Assembly (NCBI GenBank): GCA_937990185.1
Contig: CALKBI010000048.1
Location: 1 to 41,691, forward strand
DNA: 41,691 nucleotides
From: an uncultured Neomegalonema sp.
Lineage (GTDB): Bacteria > Pseudomonadota > Alphaproteobacteria > Rhodobacterales > Rhodobacteraceae
Reading direction: 5' to 3'
Below the pieces are notes generated by a model. The model saw nothing but the letters and a program-made list of their open reading frames with translations, made no database searches and was not told where the DNA came from. Below, piece after piece: positions 17,797 through 24,949 of this stretch (position 1 is its first letter; the number at the start of each line of letters is the position of its first letter). Position numbers and translations under genes: made by a program.

Positions 17797-18570
17797 ATGA
17801 GTGAATATGATTACTTCAGGCTCAAAGGCCACACTGCGCTGATTACCGGCGCATCATCGGGTCTTGGTAAGCATTTTGCCGAAACACTCGCGGCGGCAGG
17901 GTGCATCGTTGGATTGGCTGCACGGCGGACAGAAAAACTGGTTGAGCTTGCCGGTAATATCGAAGCTCAGGGTGGAACCGCGATTGTCCTGCAAATGGAC
18001 GTCACAGATATAAAGACAGTGGATGCCGGACTAACTCGATTGACCGAGGTGGCAGGATTACCGACCATCCTTATCAACAACGCTGGAACCGCAGCTCCTG
18101 CCTCTTTTTTAGATGCATCCCCAGAGCAAACGGCAGACGTCTTCGCCCTCAATCAAACCGCGCCATGGCACGTTGCCCAATCACTATGCCGTCGTCTTGT
18201 TGACGCAAAGACTGCTGGATCAATTATCAATATTGCGTCGATTACGGGACTGCGCACGATTGGCGGCGCGGCAAGCTATGTTGTAAGTAAAGCGGCCTTA
18301 GTGCAAATGACGAAAGTCTTGGCACTCGAATTGGCCCGCCACAATATTCGCGTCAATGCGATTGCTCCGGGATATTTTGAGACAGACCTGAACCGCGACT
18401 TTCTGCAAAGCGAGGCCGGACAAAAAATTATCCGGCGGGTTCCAATGCGGCGTTCTGGGTCAATGGAAGACCTCGACGGTGCATTACTGTTGCTCGCTTC
18501 TGAGCGCAGCCGGTTCATGACCGGCAATGTTATTCCCGTCGATGGCGGGCATCTGGTATCAGGATTATAG
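17797..18570 (+). CDS. Short-chain dehydrogenase/reductase (SDR)
   Basis: This is a classical SDR of 257 residues. It has the cofactor motif TGASSGLG, the NNAG motif and a catalytic serine in INIASITG, and it ends its active site in YVVSK with the expected Tyr-x3-Lys. The NAD(P)-binding region ARRTEKL, with arginine after the second strand, slightly favours NADP. The C-terminus RFMTGNVIPVDGGHLVSG is typical of FabG-like enzymes acting on hydroxyacyl or ketoacyl substrates. It is followed after two bases by an acyl-CoA dehydrogenase gene and then an APH-type kinase, so a role in acyl-CoA catabolism is likely. Confidence 0.92.
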   Translation: MSEYDYFRLKGHTALITGASSGLGKHFAETLAAAGCIVGLAARRTEKLVELAGNIEAQGGTAIVLQMDVTDIKTVDAGLTRLTEVAGLPTILINNAGTAAPASFLDASPEQTADVFALNQTAPWHVAQSLCRRLVDAKTAGSIINIASITGLRTIGGAASYVVSKAALVQMTKVLALELARHNIRVNAIAPGYFETDLNRDFLQSEAGQKIIRRVPMRRSGSMEDLDGALLLLASERSRFMTGNVIPVDGGHLVSGL

Positions 18571-18572
18571 TG

Positions 18573-19778
18573 ATGGACTTTACGATTTCTCCTGCAACAG
18601 AAGCCCTTCGCCAAAAGGTTGGCAAATTCATCGAAGAAGACGTTCTTCCCATAGAGGCTGATCGCTCAAACTGGGATAAGCACGAAAACATCGCTGAGGC
18701 CGCGCTTGCTCCATTGCGCGCAAAAGCAAAGGCACTTGGCATCTGGGCACCGCAAGCCCCTATCGAGCGTGGCGGGCTTGGCCTCGATACAGTTTCACGC
18801 GCTGTTTTCTACGAGGAAGCCAATCGTTCAATCTTTGGGCCTGTTTGTCTTAACTGTGCCGCACCAGATGACGGCAATATTTCCGTACTGGCAAAGCTCG
18901 GGACAGCGGCCCAACAAGACCGCTGGCTACAGCCAATTATTGACGGCAAAATACGCAGTGCTTTTGCAATGACCGAACCTGCTCCCGGTGGCGGCTCCGA
19001 TCCGTCCATGATCCAAACTACAGCGACGCGCAAGGGCGACATCTATACCGTCAAAGGTCGCAAATGGTTCATCACCGGCGCAGCAGAAGCGCAGCACTTC
19101 ATCTTATTGGCTCGGACTTCAGACGATCCGCGCTCAGGATTAACGGCGTTCTTATTCGGCGCGGACCAACCGGGGTGGAAGATCGAACGGCGCATCGAGA
19201 TCATGGGACCGGAAGAACATGGTGGACATTGTGAGATTAGCTTTGACGGTCTTGAAATTCCCGCTGAAAACATCGTTCTCGGTGAAGGGCGCGGGTTGAA
19301 AGTAACGCAAACTCGTCTTGGCCCTGCCCGCTTAACTCATTGTATGCGCTGGCTCGGCCTTGCCAAACGTTGCGTTGAGATTGCCCGCGATTATGCCGAA
19401 ACCCGGGAAGGCTTTGGGGTGCGTCTCGCTGACCGCGAAAGCATTCAACTCATGCTCGGTGGTTTGGCAGCAGAGATCGAAACAGGCCGCTTGTTGACCA
19501 TGAAAGCAGCATGGGAGATTGATCGCGGTAATTTCGCCCGCAAAGAAATCTCTATGGCAAAAATTCATGTCGCCAATCTGCTGCACAAGGCCGCCGATAC
19601 CGCGATTCAAATCAACGGCGCGCGCGGATATTCCAAAGACACCATCCTAGAATGGATCTACCGTTATGCTCGTCAAGCACGGCTGGTAGACGGCGCAGAT
19701 GAAGTGCACAAGATGGTGCTCAATCGTGAGCTTGCTGCCGAGGGCCGCGATTTCTGGCGCTGGGACGTGGCTGAATAG
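18573..19778 (+). CDS. Acyl-CoA dehydrogenase (ACAD10/11-like)
   Basis: This is a flavin-dependent acyl-CoA dehydrogenase of 401 residues. Recognisable blocks are FAMTEPAPGGGSDPS (FAD/substrate contact), KWFITGAAEAQHFILLART, the GARGYSKDTILEWIYRYAR region, and VDGADEVHKMVLNREL near the C-terminus, which is the FAD-binding end. Sequence style and the following APH-type kinase gene point to the ACAD10/11 and LvaC-like branch, which works with a kinase on 4-hydroxyacyl-CoAs rather than doing ordinary beta-oxidation. The ATG at 18573 is two bases after the SDR stop, and a GTG at 18570 precedes it in frame. Confidence 0.9.
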   Translation: MDFTISPATEALRQKVGKFIEEDVLPIEADRSNWDKHENIAEAALAPLRAKAKALGIWAPQAPIERGGLGLDTVSRAVFYEEANRSIFGPVCLNCAAPDDGNISVLAKLGTAAQQDRWLQPIIDGKIRSAFAMTEPAPGGGSDPSMIQTTATRKGDIYTVKGRKWFITGAAEAQHFILLARTSDDPRSGLTAFLFGADQPGWKIERRIEIMGPEEHGGHCEISFDGLEIPAENIVLGEGRGLKVTQTRLGPARLTHCMRWLGLAKRCVEIARDYAETREGFGVRLADRESIQLMLGGLAAEIETGRLLTMKAAWEIDRGNFARKEISMAKIHVANLLHKAADTAIQINGARGYSKDTILEWIYRYARQARLVDGADEVHKMVLNRELAAEGRDFWRWDVAE

Positions 19779-19809
19779 TGATATATGCCGCTGCATGTAT
19801 TGAGGAAGA

Positions 19810-20841
19810 ATGTCGTTCGGGAGCATTGCTGAATCGATGACTTCTGAAATGAACATGACAGCATTGGAACGCTATCTCGCCGCCGAATTTGGCCCAGCTG
19901 AGATTGTGTTAGAGCCGATCACAGGCGGTCAATCTAACCCGACTTATTACCTTACTCACGGCACAAAACGGATGGTGTTACGAAAGCAGCCAAACGGTCC
20001 GATTTTGCGCGGTGCTCATGCAGTGGATCGCGAGTTTCGCGTTCTCAAAGCACTGGCTGACACATCGGTTCCCGTGCCGGAAACGATCTTGTTTTGTGGT
20101 GACGCCTCAATCATTGGAACGCCATTCTATCTGATGCAAAAGGTTGAGGGGCGCGTTTTCTCGGACTGCGCATTGCCGGATTGTACGCCCGACGAGCGTA
20201 GAGCACTGTACTTCTCGATGGCCCAAACGCTCGCAAAGCTTCACGCAGTGCGACCCGGTGATATCGGTCTCGAAGATTATGGCAGACCCGGAAACTACTT
20301 CGCTCGTCAAATCGCGCGATGGTCGAAGCAATGGGCCGAGTCCGGATCAGATCCTATTCCCAATCTCGACAGTCTCGCCGCATGGTTGGCCGCAAACATA
20401 CCCTCAGATGACGGTTATATTTCTATTGCTCACGGAGATTTCCGCCTCGGCAATATGTTGTTCCATCCAACGGAGCCACGCGTTGTCGCCGTGCTGGATT
20501 GGGAGCTTTCAACCCTCGGCCATCCCCTCGCAGATTTAGGATTTTGCGTAATGCCTTGGCATACGTCACCGGATGAATATGGCGGTATTTTAGGGACAGA
20601 TATTGCTGGTATTCCGACCGAAGCCGCTTTCATTGCCGAATACATGAAACACGCGGACAACGCGCCGCCGCTCCAGCCTTTTCACATCGCTTTCGCACTC
20701 TTCCGCTTTGCTGTAATTTTTGTTGGTATTGCCGACCGCGCTAAGATCGGTAGTGCCAGCTCAAGTGAGGCAGCAACGCTCGGCCCCCTCGCCTCAAGAT
20801 TTGCATCGCGCGGGTTAAAAGTAATTGATCAGCAATTATAA
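19810..20841 (+). CDS. APH-family phosphotransferase (ACAD10/11 kinase-like)
   Basis: This is a kinase-fold protein of 343 residues in the aminoglycoside-phosphotransferase superfamily. The glycine-rich N-lobe reads ITGGQSNPTYYL, the lysine strand is KRMVLRKQP, the catalytic loop is IAHGDFRLGNMLF (Asp and Asn present) and the metal-binding DWE is in AVLDWELSTLGHPLADLGF. These details match the kinase domain fused to acyl-CoA dehydrogenase in ACAD10/11 and the LvaA-type 4-hydroxyacyl-CoA kinases, not drug-resistance enzymes. Its place 31 nt behind the acyl-CoA dehydrogenase supports that. The first ATG is used, but in-frame ATGs at 19837 and 19849 are possible. Confidence 0.85.
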   Translation: MSFGSIAESMTSEMNMTALERYLAAEFGPAEIVLEPITGGQSNPTYYLTHGTKRMVLRKQPNGPILRGAHAVDREFRVLKALADTSVPVPETILFCGDASIIGTPFYLMQKVEGRVFSDCALPDCTPDERRALYFSMAQTLAKLHAVRPGDIGLEDYGRPGNYFARQIARWSKQWAESGSDPIPNLDSLAAWLAANIPSDDGYISIAHGDFRLGNMLFHPTEPRVVAVLDWELSTLGHPLADLGFCVMPWHTSPDEYGGILGTDIAGIPTEAAFIAEYMKHADNAPPLQPFHIAFALFRFAVIFVGIADRAKIGSASSSEAATLGPLASRFASRGLKVIDQQL

Positions 20842-20844
20842 GCC

Positions 20845-21681
20845 TTAGCCGCCACGCCCAATTGTCACGACATATTCTGCCAACCATGGGTCATTATACC
20901 CCAATTTATAGGCTTTCGAGAGATCGTCATTACCATCATTTGCCCGTCCATCATCTACGAGCAATTTCCCACGACGAAACCATGCAAAGGCATAACCCTC
21001 GTTGATCTGAATCGCCTGAGAATAATCCTGATAAGCTCGGTTCAGCTCTCCAATTTTCTCGTAGGCTCCTGCGCGCATTGCGTAAGCTTCCGCATCTTGA
21101 GGCGCGATACCTATAACCGAGCTGAAATCTGAGATCGCCTGTTGATCGCGGTCCAATCGTAACGCTGCCACGCCTCGGTTAAAAAAAGCGTTCACATTCT
21201 GGGGGTCAACCGACAATGCCTGCGTAAAGCTCTGCGCTGCCTCCGAATTTCTGGTCAATTTCAACAGGGCGCTTCCGCGTCCGATCATTGCCTGTATGTC
21301 AGTAGGATCAATACTGATCGCGCGGTCGTATTCACCTACTGCTCGATCACCCTCACCCATCCGACTCAAAGCATTCCCACGATTCGTATAGATCGTCGCG
21401 ACGGAAGGATCTAAACGCTCGGCAAAGCCATAGTCACGAACCGCAAGCGAATATTGTTTCCGATCAAAGAACGCAGTGCCGCGATTGAGAAACGCCCGCG
21501 CCTCTTGCGCGGCGGACAACCGACCACTTTTAATTGCCACGGTGCAGTGCACAATCAGATCATCAGTTGTGGCGTCTTCAGCCTCACAACGGCTAATATT
21601 TTCTGAAACCTGCGCGGAGACATTCCCCGTCCCTACAAGCAAAGCCACGCCAACTGCGACGATTCCTAAATTTCTACGCAT
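20845..21681 (-). CDS. Exported TPR-repeat protein
   Basis: This 278-residue protein has an N-terminal signal peptide (RRNLGIVAVGVALLVGTGNVSAQ), two cysteines in the mature N-terminal part (SRCEAED, VHCTVAI) and about five or six tetratricopeptide repeats covering residues 60-260. The repeats have the consensus alternation of small residues with closing prolines (LDPSVATIYTNRGNALSRMG, IDPTDIQAMIGRGSALLKL and so on). TPR domains mediate protein contacts, and the signal suggests it acts in the periplasm. No enzymatic domain is present. CCGGAG lies six bases before the ATG. It converges on the kinase gene with three bases between stops. Confidence 0.85.
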   Translation of the reverse strand: MRRNLGIVAVGVALLVGTGNVSAQVSENISRCEAEDATTDDLIVHCTVAIKSGRLSAAQEARAFLNRGTAFFDRKQYSLAVRDYGFAERLDPSVATIYTNRGNALSRMGEGDRAVGEYDRAISIDPTDIQAMIGRGSALLKLTRNSEAAQSFTQALSVDPQNVNAFFNRGVAALRLDRDQQAISDFSSVIGIAPQDAEAYAMRAGAYEKIGELNRAYQDYSQAIQINEGYAFAWFRRGKLLVDDGRANDGNDDLSKAYKLGYNDPWLAEYVVTIGRGG

Positions 21682-21794
21682 CGTATGCTCCGGAAATCGG
21701 ATTGAAGTCTTTATCCCAGATAGGGTAACACCGAGACATCATTGTGGCGAACATCGCCTTGCTGTCCCTGCGATTATCAAGGATTCGTTGCAAA

Positions 21795-22754
21795 ATGTCC
21801 GCGCCGTCAAAAATCAAAGGCACGGAATTTAATCCGTCATCCGCAATACAAAACTCGCAAGGCGCAGCATGGATGATTGCGTCGTGCATAGGCGCCACTG
21901 CGATGAGTGTCGCTGTTCGCGTTCTTTCCGCTGAGATGGACACAGTTCAGATTGCGTTTCTTCGCAGCGCGCTTGGGCTTTGGGTTCTTTTTCCAATTAT
22001 CATGATGAATTTGTTTATCATGGGCAAACCGGGTCAAATAAAAAAAGTACAGCGTACAAAAATTCAATTTACACGACCCTGGTTACACTTATTGCGCGGA
22101 CTTTTGTTTGCGATGGCATTGCATTCCGGATTTTATGCGCTCGGCACATTACCGCTGACCACTGCGACGACGCTGTTTTTCATGGCTCCTATTTTCGCAA
22201 CATTATTAGCCGCAATTTTCCGGGGCGAGACTTTTGGGTTGCGGAGGGCTTCAGCGATTGTCATGGCATTCATCGGAACATTGATCGTGTTGCGCCCTGG
22301 ATTTGCAGAGGTTTCATTACCGATGCTTTTAGCCGTTGGGAGCGCGTTTTGCTTCGCAGTCGCATTGTTGATTTCTCGGCCACTCTCAGAAGCAGATGGT
22401 GCATCTAGCATTCTGATATCCTCGAGCCTGATAGCAAGCCTCACATTGGTTGGCCCTGCTCTATGGGTTTGGACACCAATCGCACCGGAACTCTGGGGAT
22501 TGGTCGCGATATTGGTCATCGCATCTTCGCTGAGGATGTTTGCAGACATTCGAGCATATACAGCGGCCGATGCCGGATTCTTAGCGCCATTTGCTTTCCT
22601 GAGATTGTTGTTTATTGCCGCCGCAGCGTGGATCTTTTTCCAAGAGGGCTTTGATTTGCCGACAGCTTTAGGTGCAACAATTATCGTTAGTGCGACGGTA
22701 TTCATCGCATGGCGAGAGGCACGGCTGAAAGCGGCTTCAAGTAGTACAAGCTAA
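21795..22754 (+). CDS. DMT-superfamily (EamA) transporter
   Basis: This is an inner-membrane permease of about 319 residues with roughly ten hydrophobic helices in two EamA repeats. The first repeat includes GAAWMIASCIGATAMSVAVR and the LPLTTATTLFFMAPIFATLL block, followed by RRASAIVMAFIGTLIVLRPG. The second closes with GFLAPFAFLRLLFIAAAAW and PTALGATIIVSATVFIAWRE. Substrate is not predictable, since family members export metabolites such as amino acids. I place the start at ATG 21795 (MSAPSKIKG), with AAGGA 12 nt upstream. An in-frame ATG at 21744 would add 17 residues and approach the divergent TPR gene. Confidence 0.87.
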   Translation: MSAPSKIKGTEFNPSSAIQNSQGAAWMIASCIGATAMSVAVRVLSAEMDTVQIAFLRSALGLWVLFPIIMMNLFIMGKPGQIKKVQRTKIQFTRPWLHLLRGLLFAMALHSGFYALGTLPLTTATTLFFMAPIFATLLAAIFRGETFGLRRASAIVMAFIGTLIVLRPGFAEVSLPMLLAVGSAFCFAVALLISRPLSEADGASSILISSSLIASLTLVGPALWVWTPIAPELWGLVAILVIASSLRMFADIRAYTAADAGFLAPFAFLRLLFIAAAAWIFFQEGFDLPTALGATIIVSATVFIAWREARLKAASSSTS

Positions 22755-22863
22755 TCCAAAGTGCTAAACCAACCGCGCTTTACTTCAGTTTGTCGTTGGT
22801 TCGTCATTCCGCTATCACTGAAAATACCTTGTCGATAATCGGTTTTGAGAAAGTGAAAATGTA

Positions 22864-23232
22864 ATGGCAACCAGTGAAACCATGGCCGGTGGGACATTCA
22901 CTCGAATTGGCCCGAAAGAATGCGCAGATATGCTTGAAGCTGGCAGCGCTGTGCTGTTGGATATCCGAGAAATCCATGAATTCGACGCAGAGCGCATACC
23001 GGGCGCGCTCCTCGCCCCTATGCAAGAAATTGTTCCTTCTACCCTGCCCAATCAGGATGGCAAAATGCTTATATTGCAGTGTCGCAGTGGGGGCAGAACA
23101 GCAAGGGCAGCTGCCGCGCTGATATCGTCAGGAGTCTTTAACGAAATGGCCCATCTGGAAGGTGGTATCCTTGCATGGAAAGCCGATGGCCTGCCGACGA
23201 TTTGTCCGGACCCAAGTCGCGCTGTTACGTGA
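22864..23232 (+). CDS. Rhodanese-like domain protein
   Basis: This is a single-domain rhodanese of 122 residues. The family pattern is complete: VLLDIREIHEFDAERIPGAL (the conserved R-E-x-x-E-F/Y and IPGA), and the active-site loop CRSGGRTARAAAAL with the catalytic cysteine. It then has HLEGGILAWKADGLP at the end. Such proteins carry a persulfide sulfur or sense sulfane sulfur. No sulfur-oxidation gene is adjacent, so a link to the soe-apr operon is only a possibility. A second ATG six codons in (22882) could also be the start; neither has a strong ribosome site. Confidence 0.88.
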   Translation: MATSETMAGGTFTRIGPKECADMLEAGSAVLLDIREIHEFDAERIPGALLAPMQEIVPSTLPNQDGKMLILQCRSGGRTARAAAALISSGVFNEMAHLEGGILAWKADGLPTICPDPSRAVT

Positions 23233-23372
23233 GTAAGGTCGTAAGCATTCAACGCGAGTGATAAAGTACAAAACTTATCAAGGGTGAATGGTTGAGTTTT
23301 CTACGCGACCTGATATTTCTCACTAGGTTGTAAATCATACGCCGCTAGTGAATTAGTTTTAGGAGACCCAAT

Positions 23373-23573
23373 ATGTCAGTTGTAAAGAATATCGAAATTA
23401 TCGCTGAATCCAAAAAAAGCTGGGAAGATGCAGCCGCTGAGGGTGTGAAAGCCGCCGCTAAGTCAGTTAAAAATATCCGTTCGGTCTGGGTCAAAGATCA
23501 AAAAGCAACGGTTTCTGGCTCTAAAATCACTTCTTTCCGCGTTACAATGGCGCTCTCATTTGAACTTAAATAA
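23373..23573 (+). CDS. Dodecin (flavin-storage protein)
   Basis: This 66-residue protein is recognised as dodecin by its length and by SKKSWEDAAAEGVKAAAKSVKNIRS followed by a strand pair ending MALSFELK. Dodecins assemble into hollow dodecamers that bind riboflavin, FMN or lumichrome and buffer free flavin. The helix with its paired strands matches the fold, and the tryptophan (residue 16 region) that stacks flavins elsewhere is represented by W16 and W39. AGGAG lies seven bases before the ATG, and a clear hairpin follows the gene. Confidence 0.92.
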   Translation: MSVVKNIEIIAESKKSWEDAAAEGVKAAAKSVKNIRSVWVKDQKATVSGSKITSFRVTMALSFELK

Positions 23574-23600
23574 CGTTCATTAATTCGATGATTCAGGTGG

Positions 23601-23629
23601 TGGACCCTTCGACAAGACTTAAGGGTCCA
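23601..23629 (+). terminator. Terminator after dodecin
   Basis: TGGACCCTT (23601-23609) pairs perfectly with AAGGGTCCA (23621-23629) around an 11-nt loop, 28 bases past the dodecin stop, followed by the partly T-rich TCGCATTTCTC. The strong stem and position support a terminator, although the U-run is imperfect. Confidence 0.6.
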
Positions 23630-23719
23630 TCGCATTTCTCTGTGCTATACTAAGATTACATCTGAAAGCCTGCCAAGCTTTAGCGGAATAAACCCGTAAA
23701 ATTACCAGAAACCTTCTGC

Positions 23720-24022
23720 CTAGACGCCCGCGTCCTTTTCCCACCGTTTTGCAGCTTCGCGTCGACGATTAGTTCGACCTTTTCTCATGGCAGGACCCTC
23801 GGCAGCTGCTTCTAATAATTTAATCATAGGATGTGCTGACGTCATCTCATTGCGGTAAATCGCAAGCAGTGACTTTGCTGCATTTGGGGCTGTTTCCGGC
23901 TGTTTTAATCCGAAAGCCCAATCAAAAAAGATTGAACGGTTCTCTTCTTCAGTCAATCCCTCCATGATCAAGGCATCACCGATCAGATTGCGAGGATCAT
24001 GGAATTTTGCGTCATCATTCAT
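23720..24022 (-). CDS. Small hypothetical protein
   Basis: I do not recognise this 100-residue protein. It begins MNDDAKFHDPRNLIGDALIM and continues with an acidic helix (EGLTEEENRSIFFDWAFGL). A middle segment (AAKSLLAIYRNEMTSAHPMIKLLEAAAEG) looks helical, and it ends in a very basic stretch, RKGRTNRRREAAKRWEKD. No signal peptide or membrane segment is visible. The basic tail could bind nucleic acid or an acidic partner, but that is a guess. The codon use looks like its neighbours, which argues for a real gene. The upstream region carries a 22-bp-spaced direct repeat at 24070-24101. Confidence 0.65.
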   Translation of the reverse strand: MNDDAKFHDPRNLIGDALIMEGLTEEENRSIFFDWAFGLKQPETAPNAAKSLLAIYRNEMTSAHPMIKLLEAAAEGPAMRKGRTNRRREAAKRWEKDAGV

Positions 24023-24314
24023 GTCGCTCTATTTCCATACACAAATGGCAAGCCGCAACTGATTTTGCGACACTTCAAAGAAAATTTCACTACACTTCAA
24101 AATCGGAAGTGCGGCTAGCGTCTGAGAGTATTTCGAAATTACCTTGAAATTTTACTATGTATTTATTGAATTACTAAATCTGAGATACGACGGCTTTATA
24201 ATGATGAATTCAGACCGCAATAGATCAATGCGGTTATCTAGTTACATAAGTCATTTTTTCAGTTAAGCTTTGGGTTGAGCTGCATCTCCAAATAAATTGT
24301 GGGAGTGGAAAGAT

Positions 24315-24926
24315 ATGCCAGCAAAATCATCAAAGGAATTTTCTTTCCGCCCGATGGGAATAAGTGATGTAGATCAAATCGCAACGTGGTTCAGTAATTT
24401 TGAGGACGTTGCCATGTTTGACCGCAACGTACCTCTGCCAGTCAATATTGAAAATATGCGCCAAACGTGGGGCAAATCACTGGAATGCTCTTCGCCCCCA
24501 AAATCACTTTGGTTCATCGCAGAAGATCGCGAAAAAAAACCTGCAGGTATATGTGGTCTGGAGTTAATCAACTACATAAACGGGGATTCGACTGTTCCAA
24601 TTTTTGTCAGTGAAGAGATGCGCGGCAAAGGCCTTGCTGTCGCTATGATAGTGCCATTGATTGATATAGCCTTCGAAAAACTACGTTTACATAGGCTGAC
24701 GACATATTTCCGCGAAGATAATGCTGCGACAAAAGCGATTGTTTCGAGGATGGGATTTAAAGAAGAGGGTCGATTACGGGAAGCGTGGTATGCGGACGGC
24801 ATTCATAAGGATTTGGTACAAGTTGGATTATTGAAATCCGAATGGCCTGCCGTTCGAAATTCTATCCATTCAAAACTTGAAGCCACTCAAAGTGTTACAA
24901 TAACACTGCGTCATGACCTCGACTAA
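24315..24926 (+). CDS. GNAT-family N-acetyltransferase (RimJ/RimL type)
   Basis: This is an acetyl-CoA-dependent N-acyltransferase of 203 residues. It opens with FSFRPMGISDVDQIATWFSN, the RimJ/RimL-like first strand and helix. The acetyl-CoA-binding motif A is VPIFVSEEMRGKGLAVAMIV, containing R-G-K-G-L-A, and motif B is NAATKAIVSRMGFKEEGRLRE, typical of spermidine or ribosomal-protein acetyltransferases. The substrate is unknown. I chose the ATG at 24315, which has GGGAG nine bases upstream. A TTG at 24297 would add six residues. It lies 23 nt before the cyclase gene on the same strand and may be co-transcribed. Confidence 0.88.
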   Translation: MPAKSSKEFSFRPMGISDVDQIATWFSNFEDVAMFDRNVPLPVNIENMRQTWGKSLECSSPPKSLWFIAEDREKKPAGICGLELINYINGDSTVPIFVSEEMRGKGLAVAMIVPLIDIAFEKLRLHRLTTYFREDNAATKAIVSRMGFKEEGRLREAWYADGIHKDLVQVGLLKSEWPAVRNSIHSKLEATQSVTITLRHDLD

Positions 24927-24949
24927 TCCTGATCAGTTTTTCAAAAATC

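Noticed and set aside
22767..22801. AACCAAC/GTTGGTT inverted repeat after the DMT transporter
   Set aside because: The 7-bp stem has a 21-nt loop and no T-run, so it is too weak to call a terminator.
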